From the NCBI RefSeq assembly GCF_031951985.1, contig NZ_JAVLVU010000001.1, positions 2,170,001 to 2,234,000 of the forward strand: a DNA stretch of 64,000 nucleotides. Direction: 5' to 3'. This document shows positions 24,321 to 32,638 of the stretch, piece by piece. This DNA is from Mucilaginibacter terrae (GTDB lineage: Bacteria > Bacteroidota > Bacteroidia > Sphingobacteriales > Sphingobacteriaceae). The translations under genes and the position numbers were made by a program. Positions within the stretch are counted from its first letter, which is position 1. Every line of letters starts with the position of its first letter. The notes under the pieces are model-generated. The model did no database searches and had not been told where the DNA came from. It saw only the letters and a program-made list of their open reading frames with translations.

Positions 24321-25385
24321 TTACACCTCCGGTTCCTGCTGGCTAAGGCAGTGGAAACTGCCCAAACCCCATATAATGTCAGTTGAATCAACTCCTACAA
24401 CCTTACGGTCGGGGAAGCATTGTTGCAAAATATCTAAAGCCTTATTATCATTAGCGCAACGGTAAGTTGGCACTACTACGGCTGCGTTGCTAATGTAAAA
24501 GTTAGCGTAAGATGCTGGTAGCGGCTGATCTTCGTAAATTACCGGTGTTGGCATGGGCAATTCAACTACGTTTAGTTGCTTGCCATCCAGCAAACGCATT
24601 TTATTTAACGCTTGCAAGTTCTCCTGCAAAATATGGTAGTTCTCGTCGTTCTTGTTTTCTTCAACAACGGTTACTACGGTATCTTCTTTTACAAAGCGGG
24701 TAATATCATCAATATGGCCGTCGGTATCATCGCCAATAATACCATCGCCCAACCAAAGCACCTGTTCAACACCGTAGTAGTTTTGCAGGTATTCTTCAAT
24801 TTGCGCTTGGTTTAAGTGCGGGTTACGGTTTTGATTTAACAAACAAGCCGTTGTAGTTAACAATGTGCCTTTGCCATTAAACTCTACCGAACCACCTTCC
24901 ATTACAATACCCGGATGGTACACCGGCAGGTTAAAATGTTCGGCAATACGGGTTGGTATCACATCATCCAAATCGTAGGGAGGGTATTTACCCCCCCAGG
25001 CATTGTAACCCCAATCAACCACCACTTTCCTTTTGGCTTCGCGATTTACCAAAAACGCCGGACCATGATCACGACACCAGGCATCGTTGGTAGGAAATTC
25101 AAAAAACTGGATGCGATTCAAATCAACACCGGCCTGATGCAGGTGCTGACGGGCAAACTCGATCATTTGTTGATCGGCTACATTAATGCGCACCAACTCG
25201 CCAACGGATACTTCTTTAATAAATTCGCAATACTTAGCGTAAATGGTATCAAGCTTACCCGGCCATGAGGCCTCTTTGTGCGGCCAACTTAACCAGGTAG
25301 CAGTATGCGGTGCCCACTCGGCAGGGAAGGTAAAACCCTGTTTAGCGGGGCTGTTGTTAAAATCCATAGTCGATGATTGACTCAT
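24321..25385 (-). CDS. aguA: Agmatine deiminase
   Basis: A 354-residue guanidino-group hydrolase that converts agmatine to N-carbamoylputrescine. Family sequences are visible: FTFPAEWAPHTATWLSWPHK at the N-terminus, TNDAWCRDHGPAFLVN with the substrate Asp and His, DDTDGHIDDITRFV with the catalytic His, and SFHCLSQQEPEV with the nucleophilic Cys at the C-terminus. Together with the downstream amidase gene aguB (read later in time but located upstream on this strand) it forms the two-step agmatine route to putrescine. A REP-like element lies between the two genes. Confidence 0.95.
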   Translation of the reverse strand: MSQSSTMDFNNSPAKQGFTFPAEWAPHTATWLSWPHKEASWPGKLDTIYAKYCEFIKEVSVGELVRINVADQQMIEFARQHLHQAGVDLNRIQFFEFPTNDAWCRDHGPAFLVNREAKRKVVVDWGYNAWGGKYPPYDLDDVIPTRIAEHFNLPVYHPGIVMEGGSVEFNGKGTLLTTTACLLNQNRNPHLNQAQIEEYLQNYYGVEQVLWLGDGIIGDDTDGHIDDITRFVKEDTVVTVVEENKNDENYHILQENLQALNKMRLLDGKQLNVVELPMPTPVIYEDQPLPASYANFYISNAAVVVPTYRCANDNKALDILQQCFPDRKVVGVDSTDIIWGLGSFHCLSQQEPEV

Positions 25386-25399
25386 TATAATATAAAAAT

Positions 25400-25487
25400 T
25401 GTCATTGCGAGGAGCGATAGCGACGTGGTAATCCCCTCGCGATTAAACGATGAAAGAGGAGATTGCCACGCTACGCTCGCAATGACA
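25400..25487. repeat. REP-like palindromic element within the polyamine operon
   Basis: The ends TGTCATTGCGAG and CTCGCAATGACA are inverted, and inner ATAGCGACGTGGTAATCCCC and GATTGCCACGC form a second stem. It is the same subfamily as 12871-12970 and 20028-20134. It lies between aguB and aguA, in an otherwise co-directional gene pair. Confidence 0.83.
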
Positions 25488-25495
25488 CAGATTTG

Positions 25496-26365
25496 TTAGT
25501 CCTCGTCTAATAGTCTTTTAGTTATTGGCTGATATGTTTCCACACGTCTGTCGCGTAAAAACGGCCAGTGGGTACGGTAGTAATCTGTTTTATCCAGATC
25601 TAATTCAACCACACTGATCTGCTCTTCATGATGATCTCCCTGAAAAATAACTTTACCAAACGGGTTCGAAACAAATGAACCACCCCAAAATTTCAGTCCG
25701 GCTTCTTCGCCTACACGGTTTACGCTTACCACGTGCACGCCGTTAGCCACCGAGTGCGAACGTTGAATGGTTTGCCATGCATTGTACTGATCGGTATTGG
25801 TATCCACATCCTGGCTTGATGCCCAACCGATAGCCGTTGGGTAGAACAGAATTTCGGCACCCATTAACGCAGTAATACGGGCGGCTTCGGGGTACCACTG
25901 ATCCCAGCAAATTAACACGCCAATTTTGGCAAACTTGGTTTGAAAGGTTTTGTAACCTAAATCGCCCGGAGTAAAGTAAAATTTTTCATAAAAACCCGGA
26001 TCATCAGGGATGTGCATTTTACGGTATTTACCTAAATATGAGCCATCGGCATCTAATACCGCAGTGGTGTTATGGTATAATCCCTGAGCACGTTTCTCAA
26101 ATAAAGAGGCAATAATTACCACACCCAGTTCGGCAGCTACAGCCGAAAGCGCATCGGTTGACGGGCCAGGAATAGTCTCGGCCAGCTGGAAGTTGTCATA
26201 ATTCTCCTCATCGCAAAAATATAACGATGTAAACAGCTCTTGCAAACACACGATCTGGGCACCTTTTCGGGCAGCCTCACGTACCTTTTCAATCGCTTTT
26301 TGTAAATTTTGCTGTTTATCAGCGGTACAGGTAGTCTGTACTAAACCTACTTTTACTTTGCTCAT
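25496..26365 (-). CDS. aguB: N-carbamoylputrescine amidase
   Basis: A 289-residue nitrilase-family enzyme that hydrolyses N-carbamoylputrescine to putrescine, ammonia and CO2. The catalytic triad is visible: Glu in IVCLQELFTSLYFC, Lys in YRKMHIPDDPGFYEKFYF and Cys in VLICWDQWYPEAARI. The start at 26365 (MSKVKVGLVQTTC) matches the family; an earlier in-frame ATG adds seven residues. It precedes aguA on the same strand, and together they supply putrescine from agmatine. Confidence 0.95.
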   Translation of the reverse strand: MSKVKVGLVQTTCTADKQQNLQKAIEKVREAARKGAQIVCLQELFTSLYFCDEENYDNFQLAETIPGPSTDALSAVAAELGVVIIASLFEKRAQGLYHNTTAVLDADGSYLGKYRKMHIPDDPGFYEKFYFTPGDLGYKTFQTKFAKIGVLICWDQWYPEAARITALMGAEILFYPTAIGWASSQDVDTNTDQYNAWQTIQRSHSVANGVHVVSVNRVGEEAGLKFWGGSFVSNPFGKVIFQGDHHEEQISVVELDLDKTDYYRTHWPFLRDRRVETYQPITKRLLDED

Positions 26366-26546
26366 GGGCGTTAAAAATTTGCGCAAAAATACGCATTAGT
26401 TAATTAAATTACAGGGTAAACCAGTCGTGGTTTTCAATGGTAATATGGAGTTAATGTAAAAATTACCGTTCTTATTTACCTTCATAAATACATTCACCAG
26501 CAAGTAAGGTTTTGATTACGATAAACAGGTATTAAAATACTTTTTA

Positions 26547-26554
26547 TAGTTTTG
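26547..26554 (+). promoter_or_regulatory. Putative -7 promoter element of the flippase-like gene
   Basis: TAGTTTTG matches TAnnTTTG and lies eight bases before the ATG at 26562, so the transcript would have almost no leader. The nearest TTTG (26511-26514) is too far for a normal -33 box. Confidence 0.45.
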
Positions 26555-26561
26555 CCACCAA

Positions 26562-27506
26562 ATGACTGATACGGAAACTCTTCCAAAACAAAAAACCTGG
26601 AAGGATACTTTGTGGAGCGCTACCAAACTGATACTGAAAATAGTAGTTACTTCGGCGCTTTTATATTACGTTTTTACCAAAGTACCTTTTCAGGAGGTTA
26701 AAGATAAGTTGCTTCATGCAAACTACTGGTGGATGGGCACTGCTGTGCTGGTGTTCTTCTTATCAACAATAGTATCGGCCTGGCGTTTGCTGAGCTTCTT
26801 TAACTCTATTGAATTACGGTTAGACCCTCGTTTTAACTTCCGGCTGTATTTACTGGGTATGTTCTACAACTTCCTGCTCCCCGGCGGCATAGGCGGCGAC
26901 GGTTATAAAATTTACCTGCTCAATAAAAGCTATAAACTACCGGCTAAAAAAGTATTTTGGGCTATTTTGTTCGACCGCTTAAGCGGACTTTGGGCTATCG
27001 GGTTAATTATCGTTGCACTCATATTGTTCGTTCCTCAGGTTGAATTGCATATAGCCATACCAGCATCCATATTTTTAGTAGGAACCGCCATATATTACTT
27101 CGTAGCTCACCGTTTTTTTAAAGAGTACACACGCTATTTTATACAGGGGCATGGCAAGGCTGTTTTAGTACAATCGTTACAGGTATTAACCATACTTTGT
27201 GTGTTGTTAGGGCAAAACTTTAACGGCAAATTTGCGCCATATTTGTTGTCATTCCTCATGTCGGCTTTGGCTGCGGTTGTGCCTATTTCGTTAGGCGGAG
27301 CCGGTGCCCGCGAAGCTATATTTACCCAGTTGTCAGGACCATTTCATATGAATGTGGCACTGGCGGTGTTCCTGAGTATATCGTTTTACATTATATCCCT
27401 CATTATATCACTATTCGGGGTTTATTACGTATTGAGGCCAAGCCGTTTGCAAGAGGGTTTGCCAAGTATTGAGGAAGAGCCTGAGCATAACAGCGAAACC
27501 ATATAA
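26562..27506 (+). CDS. UPF0104/LPG_synthase_TM family membrane protein
   Basis: A 314-residue integral membrane protein with about eight transmembrane helices, of the lysylphosphatidylglycerol synthase TM (AglD-like, flippase-like) family. Family features include LLGMFYNFLLPGGIGGDGYK near residue 105 and PISLGGAGAREAIF near 250. Members without the soluble synthase domain are thought to move lipids or lipid-linked compounds. The downstream SDR gene starts 11 bases later, so the two are probably one transcript; a functional link is not obvious. Confidence 0.85.
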   Translation: MTDTETLPKQKTWKDTLWSATKLILKIVVTSALLYYVFTKVPFQEVKDKLLHANYWWMGTAVLVFFLSTIVSAWRLLSFFNSIELRLDPRFNFRLYLLGMFYNFLLPGGIGGDGYKIYLLNKSYKLPAKKVFWAILFDRLSGLWAIGLIIVALILFVPQVELHIAIPASIFLVGTAIYYFVAHRFFKEYTRYFIQGHGKAVLVQSLQVLTILCVLLGQNFNGKFAPYLLSFLMSALAAVVPISLGGAGAREAIFTQLSGPFHMNVALAVFLSISFYIISLIISLFGVYYVLRPSRLQEGLPSIEEEPEHNSETI

Positions 27507-27517
27507 CCAGCAATCCT

Positions 27518-28222
27518 ATGAACATCATTATAACCGGTGCCAGCAGCGGCGTAGGCTTCGAGGCCGTGCTCGAACTCACTTTAAAGAAAGAGAATAAGGT
27601 TATTGCACTTGCCCGCTCACAGGATAAATTAACCCGTTTGCTCGAAATTGCCCAAAGTTTAAGCCCCGATTGTACACTGTACCCTATTGCGTTTGATATT
27701 GTACACGATGAGTATGCCGGTTTAGAGCAATTTATTAAATCGCATTTTGAAGGCAAGGTTGATGTGCTCATTAATAATGCCGGAGCATTGGTTAACAAAC
27801 CCTTTACCCAAACCGATGAAACTGACTTTGTAGAAATGCTGCAAAGCAACTTTTTAGGCCACACCCGTATGATACAGAGTATGTTGCCCTTTATGGGTGA
27901 GGGTAGCCATATTGTAAACATTGGCAGCATGGGCGGCGTTCAGGGCAGTGTGAAGTTTGGCGGATTGGCGGCTTACTCAGCCAGTAAGGCGGCTTTACAT
28001 GCACTTACCGAGTGTTTGGCAATGGAGTTAACCGACCGTAAAATAAGCGTAAATTGCCTGGCCTTAGGTTCGGCGCAGACTGAAATGCTGGAAAAGGCTT
28101 TCCCTGATTACCAATCGCCGGTGATGGCGTTTGAGATGGGTAAATACATGGCCGATTTTGCCACAACCGGCCATAAGTTCTTTAATGGCAAGATTTTACC
28201 GGTGGCGGTAACAACACCTTAG
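27518..28222 (+). CDS. Short-chain dehydrogenase/reductase (SDR)
   Basis: A 234-residue Rossmann-fold oxidoreductase. The cofactor loop is TGASSGVGFEAVLEL, NNAGALV follows beta strand 4, and the catalytic Ser-Tyr-Lys set is seen as HIVNIGSMGG and YSASKAALHAL. Length and motifs are those of a classical SDR, probably NADP-using because of the KENKVIALAR region. It lies 11 bases after the flippase-like gene. The substrate is not evident. Confidence 0.9.
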   Translation: MNIIITGASSGVGFEAVLELTLKKENKVIALARSQDKLTRLLEIAQSLSPDCTLYPIAFDIVHDEYAGLEQFIKSHFEGKVDVLINNAGALVNKPFTQTDETDFVEMLQSNFLGHTRMIQSMLPFMGEGSHIVNIGSMGGVQGSVKFGGLAAYSASKAALHALTECLAMELTDRKISVNCLALGSAQTEMLEKAFPDYQSPVMAFEMGKYMADFATTGHKFFNGKILPVAVTTP

Positions 28223-28223
28223 G

Positions 28224-28310
28224 ATTTAGAAGCCAGAGACAAGAGCCAGGAACCAAGAATTTGGAAGGTTAGGAATCAAGGGTAAAGAGTCAGGAACCAA
28301 GATATACCTT
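28224..28310 (+). repeat. Purine-rich degenerate repeat (AAGAGCCAGGA family)
   Basis: Units such as GAGACAAGAGCCAGGAACCA, AGGAATCAAGGG and GTCAGGAACCAAG repeat with variation. They match tracts at 8085-8159 and, inverted, near 45420-45460. The rest of the gap to 28494 holds nothing I can name, apart from repeated GAACACCTTGAACACTGAC-like words. Confidence 0.55.
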
Positions 28311-28494
28311 TTCTATATAAAAAAACGACTGCTTCTTCCCACTTTTTGCCGTTAAAATCCTCAAAATTACCCAGTTTTTCCTGATTTTTCTGCGGTGTTC
28401 AATGTAGTGTTTCCGTAAACGCGTTAAACAGATGTAACGCATGAAACGCAGTTGAACACCTTGAACACTGACAAGGTCATGTCAGTACTTTCTT

Positions 28495-29787
28495 CTACTT
28501 TAAAGCTTTTACAAAATCTGTTACAGCAGCTACCAGTTCGGGTTTAACAGGCAGTTCGGGTTGGTTATAGGTGGCCAGGTTTGCGGCTTGTGTGGCCGGG
28601 GCTTCTTTCAGCACATAGTTCATGCCGGTAATCATTACCACCTTAGCATCCGATTTACCTTTTTTCAAGCGCTCAGCATAGGCAGCGTTTACCTGCAAGT
28701 CGGTAGTTCCCTGTATCAACAGGGTGGGTACCTTTACCTTCTTAATTTCTTTAACGGGGTCAAAGCGCATCCAGGTCATGAGGTAGGGTTGTACCGTTGC
28801 ACGGGCTATGCTGTACAATTTAGGATCAACCTTGTCATAAGTTTTACCCCGGCGCAGGCTGTCGGTTATTTGTTTAAATCCCTGGGTAACGTAATCGGGC
28901 TGGCCTTTCAGCTGCTCCGTCATCAGTTTATCGCCTTGCAAGCTTTCGCCCTCAACCGATATAAAGCCGTTAACCGGCTGACCAATAGTAGCCAGCATAC
29001 CCACCAATGAGCCTTCGCTGTGGCCTAAAACTACCACTTTCGAAAAACGCTCATCTTCGCTTAAACGTCCTATAAGGGTTACGGCATCATCAATGTAATC
29101 ATCAAAGCGTAGCTGCGTTTCTTTGGTTGGAGTTACCACCTCGCCTATCAAACGCTTATCGTAACGTACCGACGCTATACCGTTTTTTGCCAGTGCGTAA
29201 GCCAGCAGTTTATAACTATCGGGGTTTTGGTTAAATTTTGGCTTATTACCATCGCGATCTGTAGGACCCGATGATGCGATGATGATCACGACAGGTATCT
29301 TACCGCTTGCCTGTTTAGGCATAGCCAACGTACCGCGTATGGCCCCCGAAAGGGTTTTGAGTTCCAACGGTGTTTCGGTTGTGTACGGATCTTCGGCAGT
29401 ACGTGCCCTGCCGGTTTCGCCGCGATAATTATCAAACAATAAACCGCCTATTTTGCCCGATGAGTTGATGCTGATCTGCATAGCTAGTACCGCTTTCTGA
29501 AAATCGACACGATAAGTGGCCACGCCATCGGCCAGTCCGCTAAACGATGCCCTTTGTAACCTGCCCGAGCGGGTTTGTAACTCACCAAACATTTCGCGGT
29601 TTTTTTGAGCAGGCATATCCTTTTTTACCTCGGCGGCAAACATGTTAAAAATACTGTCGGCCTGGTTACGGTTGTAGTACAGCATAAACTTATTAAGCAC
29701 TATGCGGTACACGCCCGGCTCAGCAGCCTGCGCATAGGCTTGTGGTAAACTGAATATTAATGCTGTTATAAAAAGTAATTTTTTCAT
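28495..29787 (-). CDS. Exported alpha/beta hydrolase with N-terminal DUF3887-like domain
   Basis: A 430-residue secreted protein. It has a signal peptide (MKKLLFITALIFSLPQAYAQ), an N-terminal domain of about 110 residues of the DUF3887 type (AEVKKDMPAQKNREMFGELQ), and an alpha/beta-hydrolase domain. The nucleophile motif GHSEGS (Ser near residue 250) and the acid Asp in LIQGTTDLQV are present. Where relatives have His in GMNHVLKEAP, this protein has Tyr (GMNYVLKEAP, codon at 28615-28617). The triad is therefore probably broken by a single CAT to TAT change, unless another His serves. Esterase or peptidase-like activity is typical of relatives. Confidence 0.85.
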   Translation of the reverse strand: MKKLLFITALIFSLPQAYAQAAEPGVYRIVLNKFMLYYNRNQADSIFNMFAAEVKKDMPAQKNREMFGELQTRSGRLQRASFSGLADGVATYRVDFQKAVLAMQISINSSGKIGGLLFDNYRGETGRARTAEDPYTTETPLELKTLSGAIRGTLAMPKQASGKIPVVIIIASSGPTDRDGNKPKFNQNPDSYKLLAYALAKNGIASVRYDKRLIGEVVTPTKETQLRFDDYIDDAVTLIGRLSEDERFSKVVVLGHSEGSLVGMLATIGQPVNGFISVEGESLQGDKLMTEQLKGQPDYVTQGFKQITDSLRRGKTYDKVDPKLYSIARATVQPYLMTWMRFDPVKEIKKVKVPTLLIQGTTDLQVNAAYAERLKKGKSDAKVVMITGMNYVLKEAPATQAANLATYNQPELPVKPELVAAVTDFVKALK

Positions 29788-29813
29788 TATTAAATTATCA
29801 AAAACGCAATTTC

Positions 29814-29932
29814 TTCCGCAGAGATTGCTTCGTTCCTCGCAATGACGTGTTATCTAACCTTTCTTTGCACAAAGCAAAAGCTTTTAGCTCCCTCTCCATT
29901 GGAGAGGGCCGGGGTGAGGTTACCCCGCGTGC
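29814..29932. repeat. Half REP element plus CCCTCTCC/GGAGAGGG repeat
   Basis: Bases 29814-29847 are a single right arm of the CGAAGCAATC-type element (CCGCAGAGATTGCTTCGTTC continuing to AATGAC) with no partner arm. Bases 29889-29932 carry CCCTCTCCATTGGAGAGGG and GGGGTGAGGTTACC. The second part overlaps the 3' end of the DUF1634 gene (stop at 29920-29922). Confidence 0.7.
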
Positions 29933-30309
29933 CCCGTCAAAGCACTCGCCACAATTATAAACAATACCAGCAGCGTTATGCCTGTATACAACCAGTCTTT
30001 CTCCAGCACAAAACCAATGGCCGAAAACAAAATACGTATCACCGGCGTGGCTATCAACAAAATAATACCGGCCTGTATAATGGCCCGCCCCCTAAAGGTT
30101 ATAATGCCATGCCATATACCCGATGCCGAATGCACAAAGCCTGGTATGCCTACAAATTCGCCGTAATGTACGGTCTCATAGCCATGCCTGTACAAATATA
30201 CACAGCCGCCAACAAACACCACCCCCATCGAAATGATTACACCCAGGCGCAATATCCAGCCTATAATTTGCTGTATATCGGTGTCGGCTATATGTTTCTG
30301 TTCGGGCAT
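29920..30309 (-). CDS. DUF1634 family membrane protein
   Basis: A 129-residue protein with three transmembrane segments (LGVIISMGVVFVGGCVYLYR, AIIQAGIILLIATPVIRILF, TGITLLVLFIIVASALTG). This arrangement and the neighbouring TauE/SafE gene are typical of DUF1634. It starts six bases after the TauE gene stop, so the pair is almost certainly co-translated and the protein may act as an accessory subunit of the exporter. The C-terminus is formed by the repeat sequence that follows (GHAG end). Confidence 0.82.
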   Translation of the reverse strand: MPEQKHIADTDIQQIIGWILRLGVIISMGVVFVGGCVYLYRHGYETVHYGEFVGIPGFVHSASGIWHGIITFRGRAIIQAGIILLIATPVIRILFSAIGFVLEKDWLYTGITLLVLFIIVASALTGHAG

Positions 30310-30315
30310 TGAGTA

Positions 30316-31152
30316 TTATATTTTATGATTAAAGCCGTTATAAATCATTTGTCCGGCCAAAAAAGTAACTATAACCGCAAATACCCAGCGTACCCATTGC
30401 GACGATGAGGTGTGCACCAATATTTTTGATCCGGTTAGTGCCCCAAGCAATACGCCGATAACTACCGGCATTGATAATCCCGGATCGATGTAGCCGCGTT
30501 GCAGGTAAACCACGGCGCTGGCCGCAGCGGTTACCCCTATCATAAAGTTGCTGGTAGTGGTACTCACCTTAAAGGGTATACGCATAATGCCATCCATAGC
30601 TACCACTTTAAGAGCACCCGAGCCTATGCCCAATAAGCCCGATATTACTCCGGCAAACAGCATCATAAAAAAGCCGCCGCCCACATTAGCTACATTGTAG
30701 GCCACCATAGTATTATTGGCGGGATAGGTACCGTTCAATTTCAGCTTTTGTGCCCACATGCTTTTTTGTTCGGCCAAGTGCTCTTTCTTTTTTTTGAGCG
30801 ACATAACGGCCGAAAAAATGAGTATCAATCCAAATATAATGGCTATTACGCTGGTTTGCATATACAGCGCCAGTACAGCGCCAATCATGGCGCCTATGGT
30901 GGTGGCAATTTCTAAAAACATTCCCAGCCTTATGTTGGTAATACCCTCTTTAACATAAGCCGCCGCCGAACCTGATGATGTGGCAATAACCGATATTAAC
31001 GACGCGCCAATAGCGTAATGAATATTTACATTAAGCAATAAGGTAAGCAAAGGGATAATTACCACGCCCCCGCCCAGCCCGGTTAACGAGCCTATAAGCC
31101 CGGCCAAGTACGATCCGGCTAAAATAATCAGGGTAATTTCGGTAACGGTCAT
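30316..31152 (-). CDS. TauE/SafE family transporter
   Basis: A 278-residue membrane protein with about eight helices in two similar halves. GSLTGLGGGVVIIPLLTLLL near residue 22 and GVISGLLGIGSGALKVVAMD near 165 are the paired glycine-rich motifs of the family. These proteins are proposed to export sulfite, sulfonates or related anions. No sulfur metabolism gene is nearby, so the substrate is open. It is followed by the DUF1634 gene and is divergent from the M16 peptidase genes. Confidence 0.88.
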   Translation of the reverse strand: MTVTEITLIILAGSYLAGLIGSLTGLGGGVVIIPLLTLLLNVNIHYAIGASLISVIATSSGSAAAYVKEGITNIRLGMFLEIATTIGAMIGAVLALYMQTSVIAIIFGLILIFSAVMSLKKKKEHLAEQKSMWAQKLKLNGTYPANNTMVAYNVANVGGGFFMMLFAGVISGLLGIGSGALKVVAMDGIMRIPFKVSTTTSNFMIGVTAAASAVVYLQRGYIDPGLSMPVVIGVLLGALTGSKILVHTSSSQWVRWVFAVIVTFLAGQMIYNGFNHKI

Positions 31153-31259
31153 GCAGTAGTATTTGCAATTAAGCCGCTAAAATATCCATTATCTTTTGGT
31201 ATGCGATTTTTTTGTGAAATGAATAAAGTTTTTTAGCTTGAGCCAATTAATAAAACCTT

Positions 31260-32624
31260 ATGACGAAAAAGCTTTTAGCGCTACTTTACTTGTTAATTAC
31301 AGTTGCCGGTTTGCATGCCCAAAGCAAGCTGCCCTCCAATATATTCTTTAAAAAACTCCCTAACGGACTTGATGTATTAGTGGTTGAAGATAACAGCGTA
31401 CCACTGGCCACCATTATGCTTACCAGCAAAAACGGGTCGTATACCGAAACGCCCCAGTTTAATGGTTTGAGCCACCTGTACGAGCATATGTTTTTTAAGG
31501 CCAATAAAGATTACAAAAGCCAGGAAGAGTTTATGGACCGCGTGAGCGAACTGGGTATTGACTTTAACGGAACCACCAGTTATGAAAACGTTGACTATTA
31601 CTTTACCCTGCCTAAGTTTAACCTCAAGGCAGGTTTAAAATTCATGAACTCGGCCATACGTTACCCTAAGTTTGACGCTCAGGAAATGGCGCGCGAAAAC
31701 GTAGTGGTTGACGGTGAATTTCAGCGCAAGGAATCGAGCCCGGGTTATGCCCTTAACGAGGCTATGGACCATCACTTGTGGGGAGATTTATACAGCCGCA
31801 AAAACACCATTGGCAATCATGATGTAATACGCAATGCGGTACCGGCTCAAATGGATTCTATCAAAAACAAGTATTACTACCCTAACAACTGCCTGTTAAC
31901 CATTGCCGGCGATGTGCTGCACAATGATGTTTTTAAACAGGTAGAAATGATATACGGTAGCTGGCCGGCATCAGGCTTCGATCCGTTTAAAAAATGGCCT
32001 ATACCCGAGTTTAAGCCCTTAACTAAGGTTGATAATTTTTACGTGGTATCGAACTTAACCCAAGTACCGGTATTAGAGATCGACTGGCTGGGGCCGGATA
32101 CCCGTACCGATATACCGGCCACGTACGCGGCCGACGTGTTTTCGTACATACTTAACCAAAATGCATCTAAGTTTAGCCAGTCGCTGGTGCAATCGGGTTT
32201 GGCGCTGCAAGCCAACATTGGTTACCTAACCCTGAGCCATGTTGGCCCTATTACCCTGTTTGTAGTGCCCAACCCCACTAAGGTTAAAGAGTGCCTGGCC
32301 GAGGTAAAACGCCAGGTGGCTATGTTTGATGCAGAAGATTATGTAACCAACGAACAAATAGAAACAGCCAAACTAAAGCTGGGCATACGCCAAACCGAGG
32401 AACAGGAAGTAACTTCGGATTTTGTGAAGGTGCTTTCATTTTGGTGGGCATCGGCTTCTATTGATTACTTTACCACCTACCAGGAAAACCTGAGCAAGGT
32501 AACCCGGGCCGATATGCAAACTTATGTGCGCAAGTACATCAAAAACAAACCTTATTGCGCAGGTTTACTGGTTAACAGCCAGCTGCAATCACAAGTCCCG
32601 GCCGATTTTAAGCCCGCCAATTAA
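31260..32624 (+). CDS. M16 family zinc peptidase, catalytic subunit
   Basis: A 454-residue exported peptidase with a signal peptide (KKLLALLYLLITVAGLHAQ). The inverted zinc motif HxxEH is seen in GLSHLYEHMFF (about residue 65), with the distal Glu in NVVVDGEFQRKES about 75 residues later. C-terminal M16 domain sequence follows. It is paired with the next gene, which lacks the motif; in this phylum such pairs form a heterodimer with one active chain. It probably degrades peptides in the periplasm. Confidence 0.92.
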   Translation: MTKKLLALLYLLITVAGLHAQSKLPSNIFFKKLPNGLDVLVVEDNSVPLATIMLTSKNGSYTETPQFNGLSHLYEHMFFKANKDYKSQEEFMDRVSELGIDFNGTTSYENVDYYFTLPKFNLKAGLKFMNSAIRYPKFDAQEMARENVVVDGEFQRKESSPGYALNEAMDHHLWGDLYSRKNTIGNHDVIRNAVPAQMDSIKNKYYYPNNCLLTIAGDVLHNDVFKQVEMIYGSWPASGFDPFKKWPIPEFKPLTKVDNFYVVSNLTQVPVLEIDWLGPDTRTDIPATYAADVFSYILNQNASKFSQSLVQSGLALQANIGYLTLSHVGPITLFVVPNPTKVKECLAEVKRQVAMFDAEDYVTNEQIETAKLKLGIRQTEEQEVTSDFVKVLSFWWASASIDYFTTYQENLSKVTRADMQTYVRKYIKNKPYCAGLLVNSQLQSQVPADFKPAN

Positions 32625-32638
32625 ACCGATACCAACTC

